Assembly (NCBI GenBank): GCA_963779735.1
Contig: CAVZZJ010000004.1
Span: forward strand, 186,001 to 250,000
Length of the DNA stretch: 64,000 bases
DNA from: Bog-473 sp963779735
GTDB taxonomy: Bacteria > Actinomycetota > Acidimicrobiia > Acidimicrobiales > RAAP-2
Direction of reading: 5' to 3'
Shown: positions 58,638 to 64,000 of the stretch, piece after piece
How the letters are laid out: each line of letters opens with the position of its first letter
How positions within the stretch are numbered: the first letter of the stretch is position 1
Made by a program: the position numbers and the translations under genes
Notes under the pieces: generated by a model
Told to the model about the DNA's origin: nothing
Databases searched by the model: none
The model's input: the letters and a program-made list of their open reading frames with translations, nothing else

Positions 58638-59374
58638 CGCCAGGCCTCGTAGCCCTCGGTCTCCACGCGGCGGGCCAGCTCGGCATCGCCGCTCTGCACG
58701 ATCCGCCCGTCGACGAGGACGTGCACGACGTCGGGTAGCAGCTCGTCGAGGAGTCGCTGGTAGTGGGTGATGGCGAGCACGCCGAGCTCGGGGCGCTCGC
58801 CTCGCACCTCCCGCACGCCGCGGCCGACCACGCGGAGGGCATCGATGTCCAACCCGGAGTCGGTCTCGTCGAGCACGGCCACCCGGGGTTTGAGGAGCGC
58901 CATCTGCAGAATCTCGTTGCGCTTCTTCTCGCCTCCGCTGAATCCCTGGTTGAGATGCCGGCTGGCGAACGACGAGTCCATGCCCAGCCGCTCCATCCAC
59001 TCGGTCATCAGGACCCGCACCTCGAGCGCCGAGACGTCCTGCTCGGTGCGCGCCGCCATGGCCTGGCGAAGGAACTGGGTGACCGAGACGCCCTCGATCG
59101 ACTCGGGGTACTGGAAGGCCAGGAACAGCCCCGCCTTGGCCCGGATGTCGGTGGCCCAGGTCGTCACGTCCTCGCCGTCCAAGAGGATGGACCCCGACGT
59201 CACCTTGTAGGAGGGGTGCCCCATCAGCGCGCCGGCCAGGGTGGACTTCCCCGCCCCGTTGGGGCCCATGAGGGCATGGACCTCTCCTGCCTGCACCGAG
59301 AGGTCGACCCCGCGCAGGATGACGCGGCCTTCGGCCGCCACATGGAGGTCGCGGATCTCGAGCAGGGGGGTCAC
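58634..59374 (-). CDS. sufC: SufC ATPase, copy 2 (minus-strand suf arm)
   Basis: A 246-residue ABC-type ATPase matching canonical SufC: Walker A GPNGAGKST, ATDIRAKAGLFLAFQYPESIEGVSVTQFLR, signature GFSGGEKKRNEIL, Walker B AVLDETDSGLDIDAL, ITHYQRLL. It starts with GTG at 59374; upstream TAGACT lies seven bases before the start, so the message is probably leaderless. It forms an operon with sufS and sufU. Because this copy fits the family better than the one at 53211, it may be the principal partner of SufB/SufD encoded 5 kb away. Confidence 0.95.
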   Translation of the reverse strand: MTPLLEIRDLHVAAEGRVILRGVDLSVQAGEVHALMGPNGAGKSTLAGALMGHPSYKVTSGSILLDGEDVTTWATDIRAKAGLFLAFQYPESIEGVSVTQFLRQAMAARTEQDVSALEVRVLMTEWMERLGMDSSFASRHLNQGFSGGEKKRNEILQMALLKPRVAVLDETDSGLDIDALRVVGRGVREVRGERPELGVLAITHYQRLLDELLPDVVHVLVDGRIVQSGDAELARRVETEGYEAWR

Positions 59375-59377
59375 TTC

Positions 59378-59395
59378 TAAAAGTCTACTATTTTG
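59378..59395 (-). promoter_or_regulatory. Possible promoter/operator of sufC-sufS-sufU
   Basis: On the minus strand, AATAGTAGACTTTTAGAAG includes the -10-like TAGACT followed by seven bases and then the GTG of sufC. The TAGT..ACT arrangement resembles the dyad at the sufB promoter, which hints at a shared operator; the evidence is thin. Confidence 0.25.
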
Positions 59396-59422
59396 GTCAG
59401 GTATTGCCGACCGGGTCGTGGG

Positions 59423-60040
59423 TCACCAACCACGATCTACCCATTCCTGCAGGTGGGGAGCCTCGTTTCCCACGGTCGTGGCCGACCCGTGGCCCGGGAG
59501 CACGATCGTGTTGGGACCGAAGGCGGCGAAAATTCGACGGTCGATCGACGTGATGATGGAGGCGAAGTCCCCCCCCTCGAAGCTCGTATTCCCCGGACCG
59601 CCGGGAAAGAGCGTGTCCCCCGAGAAGAGGAGGGGCGTGCCCTCGACGGCGAAACAGATGGAGCCGGGCGTGTGCCCGGGTGTGGCCAGGGTGCGAATGT
59701 GCAGGTCACCCACCCTGAGCTGCTCGTCGTCGGTGAGGAGGAGGTCGTAGCTGGGCAACATCGCGGCGTCTGCCTCGGTCACCGCCACGGAGATACCGGC
59801 CTCGCGCACCGCCGGCACCGCCTGAATGTGGTCCCAGTGCCCGTGCGTCTCGACGACCTGGCGCACCCCGAGGCGCGTGCAGATCTCGAGCAGCGCCTCG
59901 TGCTCGTTGGCCGCATCGACGAGGAGCGCGTCACCCGTGCTGCGACATCGGATCACATAGACGTTGTTGTCCATCGACCCCACCACTATCTGGTGTACTT
60001 CGGCCTCCGCACTGCTCCAGATCATCTCCAGCTGTCCCAT
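59423..60040 (-). CDS. MBL-fold hydrolase (glyoxalase II-like)
   Basis: A 205-residue metallo-beta-lactamase-fold enzyme. METAL motif ETHGHWDHIQAVPAVREAG (HxHxDH), then TPGHTPGSICF, LLFSGDTLFPGGPGNTSFEGG with the metal Asp, and PGHGSATTVG at the end. The pattern is the hydroxyacylglutathione-hydrolase-like/persulfide dioxygenase-like group. ATG 60040 start. It lies beside the suf arm but has no clear link to it. Substrate unknown. Confidence 0.85.
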   Translation of the reverse strand: MGQLEMIWSSAEAEVHQIVVGSMDNNVYVIRCRSTGDALLVDAANEHEALLEICTRLGVRQVVETHGHWDHIQAVPAVREAGISVAVTEADAAMLPSYDLLLTDDEQLRVGDLHIRTLATPGHTPGSICFAVEGTPLLFSGDTLFPGGPGNTSFEGGDFASIITSIDRRIFAAFGPNTIVLPGHGSATTVGNEAPHLQEWVDRGW

Positions 60041-60166
60041 GCCTCCAGAATCCCACAGACGAGCCTTCTGGTCGCACAGGTCCCGGTTCTGGTAGACAGC
60101 CAACCGGGGCCGTCGGGGTCGGTGGGGCCGCCGGAGGGAAACCGCAACTAGCAGAAGGAGCCTCGA

Positions 60167-61282
60167 ATGAATTTGGCCTTCAGTGACGAGCAAGAAGAGC
60201 TCCGCACCGCCGTCCGGCGCTTCCTGGCAGAGAAGTCGCCGGAGACCGAAGTGCGTCGGTTGATGGAGACCACCGACGGCTATGACCCTGCGGTGTGGCG
60301 GCAGATGGCCGACCAGCTGGGGCTGCAGTCGCTTACGATCCCCGAAGAGTTCGGCGGCTCGGGCTTCTCCTATGTGGAGCTGGTCGTGGTCCTCGAGGAG
60401 ATGGGTGCGGCGCTGCTGTGCGCCCCGTTCTTCTCCACCGTGGCCCTGGCGTCCAACGCCGTGCTGACCTCGGGCGACGACGGGGCCAAGAAGTACCTGT
60501 TGCCCGGCATCGCGTCGGGGGAGACCATCGGGACGTTGGCGATCACCGAGGACAGCGGGCGGTGGGACTTCGGTGCCGTCGAGTGCCGGGCTGAGCCGAA
60601 GGGAGACGGTTGGATCCTCGACGGGCACAAGAGCTTCGTCATAGACGGGCACGTCGCCGACCTGATCATCGTGGCGGCGCGCAGCGAGGGGGGGATCTCG
60701 CTCTTCGGAGTCAAGGGTGAGGCCGAGGGCTTGACCCGGACGCCGCTTGCCACCATGGACCAGACGCGCAAGCAGGCCCGCCTGGAGTTCGCGGCCACCC
60801 CGGCGTGGTTGATCGGCAGCGACGGCGGAGCGGAGGCCGGACTCTCCAAGACTCTCGACCTGGCCGCGGTGGCGCTGGCCGCCGAGCAGGTGGGCGGGGC
60901 CCAGCGCGTGCTCGACTCCTCGGTGGAGTACGCCAAGACCCGGATGCAGTTCGGGCGTCCCATCGGCAGCTTCCAGGCGATCAAGCACAAGTGCGCCGAC
61001 ATGCTGCTCGAGGTCGAGTCGGCCAAGTCGGCGGCGTACTACGCCGCCTGGGCGGCTTCCGAGGACTCCGACGAGCTGCCCGTGGTGGCCAGCTTGTGCA
61101 AGTCCTACTGCTCCGAGGCGTACTTCCACGCCGCGGCGGAGAACATCCAGATCCACGGGGGAATCGGCTTCACCTGGGAGCACCCGGCTCACCTCTACTT
61201 CAAGCGGGCCAAATCCTCCGAGCTCCTGCTCGGCGACCCGGCCTATCACCGAGAGCTCTTGGCACAGCGCATCGGCATATAG
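60167..61282 (+). CDS. Acyl-CoA dehydrogenase (FadE type)
   Basis: A 371-residue ACAD. FSDEQEELRTAVRRFLAEKSPETEVRRLME opens it, TIPEEFGGSGFSYVELVVVLEEMG, TLAITEDSGRWDFGAVECRAEPKGDGWILDGHKSFVIDG, RMQFGRPIGSFQAIKHKCADML, and HGGIGFTWEHPAHLYFKRAKS are family motifs. The usual catalytic-base Glu segment near the C-terminus is less clear than in the other two ACADs, as in many FadE proteins that pair as heteromers in actinobacterial sterol or lipid catabolism. ATG 60167 start; the next gene begins at its stop. Confidence 0.9.
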   Translation: MNLAFSDEQEELRTAVRRFLAEKSPETEVRRLMETTDGYDPAVWRQMADQLGLQSLTIPEEFGGSGFSYVELVVVLEEMGAALLCAPFFSTVALASNAVLTSGDDGAKKYLLPGIASGETIGTLAITEDSGRWDFGAVECRAEPKGDGWILDGHKSFVIDGHVADLIIVAARSEGGISLFGVKGEAEGLTRTPLATMDQTRKQARLEFAATPAWLIGSDGGAEAGLSKTLDLAAVALAAEQVGGAQRVLDSSVEYAKTRMQFGRPIGSFQAIKHKCADMLLEVESAKSAAYYAAWAASEDSDELPVVASLCKSYCSEAYFHAAAENIQIHGGIGFTWEHPAHLYFKRAKSSELLLGDPAYHRELLAQRIGI

Positions 61283-62032
61283 GTGTCGGGACCGTTCCGG
61301 CCCCTGCGCGGCCATGCCGGAGACCTCTGGTCGTATGCCAGCGCCACGACCCCCGGCGCTCCGGTGACCGGCCATGTCGTCCTCTGTCATGACCTGCCCC
61401 GAGCCAGCGGCTCGGCCAGCGACGTAGGCCAGACCTACCCATCCTTGGCCGATCGGCTCACCCGCGAGACCGGCCAACGGGTCGTCGTGGGCCTCCTGCG
61501 TGGCGCCGGGAAATCCGACGGGGACTTCTCGGCCCAGGGGTGGTTGGACGACGTGCGGGTGCTGATGCAGGCGGAGATCCCCGACGACGCGCCCCGCTGG
61601 CTGGTCGGGTTCGGGTTCGGTGGCGCCCTCTCGCTCCACCTGGCCGCAGGCGATGACCGGGTGGCCGGCGTGGCATGCCTGGGCACGCCGGTCTACCTCG
61701 ACCTGCTCGCACGGGATCCGGAGGCCCTGGTGGAGCGGTGCGTCCGCTCCGGTGTGATCCGCAACGCGGGCTTCCCCTCCTCTCCCGCGGTGTGGGCCAA
61801 GGAGATATCGGACCTCCATCCCACGGAGGACGCAGAGCAGCTCAAGGGTCGCCCGCTCCTCGTGGTCCATGGCGCCGACGACCCCGACATCCCCGTGGAC
61901 GACGCACGCGCGCTGTCCGAGGCGGCGACCGGTCCGGCCGACCTGCGGGTGGTCCTCGGTGCGGGCCACTGGCTCCGGGCCGATCCCCGGGTCGTAGCCA
62001 TCCTGGTGGGCTGGCTGGAGCGTCGGCGCTGA
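61283..62032 (+). CDS. Alpha/beta hydrolase-fold protein lacking the nucleophile Ser
   Basis: A 249-residue hydrolase-fold protein. VVLCHDLPRASGSASDVGQTYPSLADRLTRETGQRVVVGLLRGAGKSDGDF gives the front half, but the nucleophile elbow reads GFGFGG where GxSxG should be, so the Ser is Gly. The acid-bearing VHGADDPDIPVDDA and the His in LGAGHWLR remain. It may be a non-catalytic fold, a Ser-independent enzyme, or have recruited another nucleophile. It follows the ACAD gene directly (GTG 61283 after TAG), suggesting a shared role in lipid metabolism. Confidence 0.8.
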   Translation: MSGPFRPLRGHAGDLWSYASATTPGAPVTGHVVLCHDLPRASGSASDVGQTYPSLADRLTRETGQRVVVGLLRGAGKSDGDFSAQGWLDDVRVLMQAEIPDDAPRWLVGFGFGGALSLHLAAGDDRVAGVACLGTPVYLDLLARDPEALVERCVRSGVIRNAGFPSSPAVWAKEISDLHPTEDAEQLKGRPLLVVHGADDPDIPVDDARALSEAATGPADLRVVLGAGHWLRADPRVVAILVGWLERRR

Positions 62033-62066
62033 GGCGTGAGGGGAAATAGTCGGTAGCGTTCTTCGC

Positions 62067-62753
62067 GTGTTCGAGCGCTTCACGGACCGGGCCAGGCGGG
62101 TGCTGGTGTTGGCGCAGGAAGAGGCGCGACTCCTGCACCACAGCTTCATCGGCACCGAGCACATCCTGCTCGGCCTGATTGGCGAGGGCGACGGCGTGGC
62201 GGCCCAAGCGCTTGCGGCACTGCGCATCACGCCCGAGGCCGTGCGCGAGAAGGTCCAGGAGACGATCGGCATGGCCGGCACGCCGCCGAGCGGGTCCCCC
62301 CCGTTCACCCCGCGGGCCAAGAAGGTCCTCGAGCTTTCGCTGCGCGAGGCCCTCCAGCTGGGCCACAGCCACATCGGCACCGAGCACATCCTCCTCGGGT
62401 TGGTCCGCGAGGGCGAGGGCGTGGCCGCCACGGTCCTGGTCAACCTGGGCGCCGACCTCTCTCGGGTGCGCCAACAGGTGATGCGGCTGGTATCGGGGCA
62501 CGGCTACGCGGAGGACGTCAGGTTGGGGGCCCTCCGCCAGCGCCTCGAGTACCCTTCGGCGAGGACCCGGGTCAGCCCGGACACGGCCCCGGAGCCACGC
62601 TGCCCGCAGTGCGATGCCGGGCTCGGTGAAAAGGCACGGTTTCGTACCATCAGCGTGCCGGCAGATGACTCCGAAAGCGACAGGGAGTCGATCACGCTCG
62701 ACGTCGTCTACTGCAGCCAGTGCGGGATGACGCTGCACATGTTCACCGCGTAG
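62067..62753 (+). CDS. Stand-alone Clp N-domain protein with C-terminal zinc ribbon
   Basis: A 228-residue protein holding two ClpC/ClpA N-terminal repeats: MFERFTDRARRVLVLAQEEARLLHHSFIGTEHILLGLIGEGDG and FTPRAKKVLELSLREALQLGHSHIGTEHILLGLVREGEG, without any ATPase domains. The C-terminus has CPQCDAGLG and YCSQCGMTLH, a CxxC...CxxC zinc ribbon. Clp N domains bind adaptors and substrates, so this could be an adaptor or an anti-adaptor for ClpC. GTG 62067 start. The zinc ribbon fusion to Clp N repeats is unusual. Confidence 0.88.
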   Translation: MFERFTDRARRVLVLAQEEARLLHHSFIGTEHILLGLIGEGDGVAAQALAALRITPEAVREKVQETIGMAGTPPSGSPPFTPRAKKVLELSLREALQLGHSHIGTEHILLGLVREGEGVAATVLVNLGADLSRVRQQVMRLVSGHGYAEDVRLGALRQRLEYPSARTRVSPDTAPEPRCPQCDAGLGEKARFRTISVPADDSESDRESITLDVVYCSQCGMTLHMFTA

Positions 62754-62812
62754 CGGCGCCACGGGCCCCTGTACTACGTTGCGTGGCATGACGACCTACA
62801 CCACGACGCGCC

Positions 62813-63373
62813 GTGTCCGGGGACCGGACACGATGGGGGTGGCATCAGCTCGGTAGCCGCTGGGCTTCACGCCTCGTGGCCGACGCGGGGATCGGTCCGG
62901 GTGATCTCGTCGTGGACATCGGCGCCGGCAACGGTGCGCTCACAGGACCGCTCCTCGAACGTGGTGCCCGCGTCATCGCAGTGGAGCTCCACCAGCGGCG
63001 AGCGGCCGACCTGAGGGCAGCGCTCGCCGGCCGCCGCGCCATCGTCGTCGTGGCCGACGCCTCGGATCTCCGTCTCCCCACGCAGCCGTTCCGGGTCGTG
63101 GCCAATCCACCGTTCGCCCTCGCCACTGCGATCCTCAAACGGCTGGTGGCACCCGGCAGCCGGTTGGAGCGAGCCGACATCGTGGTCCCGTGGCACACCG
63201 CGCAGCGGTGGACGACCGGGGGGGCGCCCGGCGAGAGGCGGTGGTCGAGGGAGTTCACGACCAGGACCGGACGACCGCTACCCCGTTCGGCGTTCTCACC
63301 GCCCCCGCCGAGCGGGATAGCCCTGCTCGTCGTCGAGCGAAGAGGTCGCCCCCTACGCCCACCCGTCGGGTGA
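62813..63373 (+). CDS. Erm-like rRNA adenine N6-methyltransferase
   Basis: A 186-residue SAM enzyme of the Erm/KsgA family. WGWHQLGSRWASRLVADAGIGPGDLVVDIGAGNGALTGPL is the Erm-style opening and motif I, FRVVANPPFALATAILKRLVAPG motif IV (NPPF), and the C-terminal PRSAFSPPPPSGIALLVVERR is the usual Erm tail. Erm enzymes dimethylate A2058 of 23S rRNA and give macrolide resistance, but the enzyme is short compared with ~240-260 aa Erm proteins, and substrate cannot be told from sequence. GTG 62813 is the start. An upstream out-of-frame ATG at 62788 opens a short frame; see findings. Confidence 0.72.
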   Translation: MSGDRTRWGWHQLGSRWASRLVADAGIGPGDLVVDIGAGNGALTGPLLERGARVIAVELHQRRAADLRAALAGRRAIVVVADASDLRLPTQPFRVVANPPFALATAILKRLVAPGSRLERADIVVPWHTAQRWTTGGAPGERRWSREFTTRTGRPLPRSAFSPPPPSGIALLVVERRGRPLRPPVG

Positions 63374-63443
63374 TCCACCCGGGCTCGGTTTTCTGTAGCG
63401 TCATGCCCCTAGCGGCCAGTGACGCTTCGCATCATGGAGAACG

Positions 63444-64000
63444 ATGAGGGTAAGAGGAAGCACCGGGACGCCACGGGAGGGTGAGCTACCGGGTGGGGAT
63501 CGGGAATCCCGAAGAGCATTGCGCGTACGCCGGAGGGCCACACACGCCAGGCCCCGGGGTCATCGCAAGCTCAAGTGGACGCTCGCCGTCATCGGCCTCG
63601 TCATCGTGCTGGCAGCGGGCGCCGTCGTCGGCGACGCGTGGTACCTGAACCACAAGATCCACCGCGTGGTGGTCAAGGGTCTTCGGCACGCTCCCACCAA
63701 GGGTATCGACGTCGGGACCGAGAACATCCTGATGGTCGGCTCCACCTCGCGCTGTGCCCTGGCGGTGCAGAGCCAGGCCTTCGGACTCTGTTCGCAAGGG
63801 GTCACCGGGGTGAACAGCGACGTCGTGATGATCCTTCACGTCGACCAGTCCACCCACTCCGTCTCGATCCTCTCCATTCCCCGCGACCTCTTCGTCCCCA
63901 ACGCCCGCAAGGAAGGGGCGTACAAGATCGACGCCGCTCTCTACGAGGGACCCACGCAGCTGGTCGACGCCGTTGAGGAGGACTTCGGGATCCCGATCCA
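63444..64000 (+). CDS. LytR-CpsA-Psr (LCP) family protein, start of gene (3' end outside window)
   Basis: The gene begins at ATG 63444 and runs off the right edge after 185 codons. A basic N-terminus (RRALRVRRRATHARPRGHRKLK) leads to a membrane helix WTLAVIGLVIVLAAGAVVGDAW, then YLNHKIHRVVVKGL and the start of an LCP domain: NILMVGSTSR, NSDVVMILHVDQSTHSVSILSIPRDLFVPN, YKIDAALYEGPTQLVDAVEEDFG. LCP enzymes attach wall polymers to peptidoglycan using polyprenyl-phosphate-linked substrates; SIPRDLFV contains the diagnostic Arg-Asp region. The phosphate-handling residues later in the domain are outside the window. Confidence 0.85.
   Translation, partial: MRVRGSTGTPREGELPGGDRESRRALRVRRRATHARPRGHRKLKWTLAVIGLVIVLAAGAVVGDAWYLNHKIHRVVVKGLRHAPTKGIDVGTENILMVGSTSRCALAVQSQAFGLCSQGVTGVNSDVVMILHVDQSTHSVSILSIPRDLFVPNARKEGAYKIDAALYEGPTQLVDAVEEDFGIPI

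Noticed and set aside
59423..62443. 1006-codon minus-strand open frame
   Set aside because: Only the last 205 codons resemble a protein family (MBL hydrolase). The rest lies antisense to the ACAD, hydrolase and ClpN genes and has the composition of GC-rich antisense.
63374..63443. Terminator after the Erm-like gene
   Set aside because: A GGGTG/CACCC hairpin is present, but the T tract is short and offset by several bases, so it is too weak to call.
1..64000. tRNA or rRNA genes, CRISPR arrays, transposase or phage genes
   Set aside because: The gaps are short and I found no cloverleaf with a TTCGA loop, no spaced direct-repeat array, and no transposase, integrase or phage structural motif. 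A covariance search could still find something small.

Overview
This 64 kb window is chromosomal DNA from a high-GC actinobacterium, and most likely a member of the class Acidimicrobiia. The signs are dense gene packing with many 1-11 nt stop/start overlaps, frequent GTG starts, a mycobacterial-type SerC, two-subunit IlvBN, a LeuA of the long actinobacterial form, GatCAB, a PASTA-domain kinase, SufU-type Fe-S assembly, a DUF222/HNH gene and several acyl-CoA dehydrogenases. The class assignment is inferred from protein character and gene mix, not from a search. No prophage, transposase, CRISPR array, tRNA or rRNA gene was recognised.

Layout. 1-9.4 kb: end of a YceI-like gene, a sirtuin, aldehyde dehydrogenase, cysteine desulfurase, mnmA, ligA and a PASTA Ser/Thr kinase coupled to a small Cys/His-rich protein. 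9.4-13.8 kb: SCP2 protein, esterase and gatCAB. 13.8-33.7 kb: a branched-chain amino acid and serine block (ilvD, ilvBNC, serC, aminotransferase, serA, leuA, leuCD with greA, and leuB-ilvE-cimA). 33.7-46.6 kb: acyl-CoA dehydrogenases, lgt-like gene, NlpC/P60 hydrolase, dienelactone hydrolase, CitE-like lyase, MaoC hydratase, a MutY-type glycosylase and assorted small enzymes. 46.6-59.4 kb: oligopeptidase B and a SUF iron-sulfur cluster locus split into a plus-strand sufB/sufD/Rieske/sufC arm and a minus-strand sufC/sufS/sufU arm. 59.4-64 kb: MBL hydrolase, acyl-CoA dehydrogenase, hydrolase-fold protein, ClpN-domain protein, an Erm-like methyltransferase and the start of an LCP-family gene that runs off the edge.

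The most striking feature is regulatory. Three transcription units (ilvBNC, leuA, leuB-ilvE-cimA) are each preceded by the same unit: a promoter-like pair, a leader peptide whose ATG lies only 8-10 nt after the -10 box, a GC-rich hairpin at the leader stop codon with CCACA in its loop, and a rho-independent terminator before the structural gene. The leaders carry Ile-Leu-Val-Leu-Val, Leu-Leu-Leu, and Val-Val plus Ile-Ile respectively, so each operon appears to be attenuated by its own set of charged tRNAs. The Val/Ile leader in front of leuB-ilvE-cimA fits an isoleucine route that starts from citramalate.

Four genes look frameshifted by one base (gatA, the aspartate aminotransferase, oligopeptidase B, and a small DUF4288-like gene). 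Because gatA is expected to be essential and the shifts go in both directions in GC-rich runs, sequence errors are the simplest explanation; this cannot be settled from one sequence.
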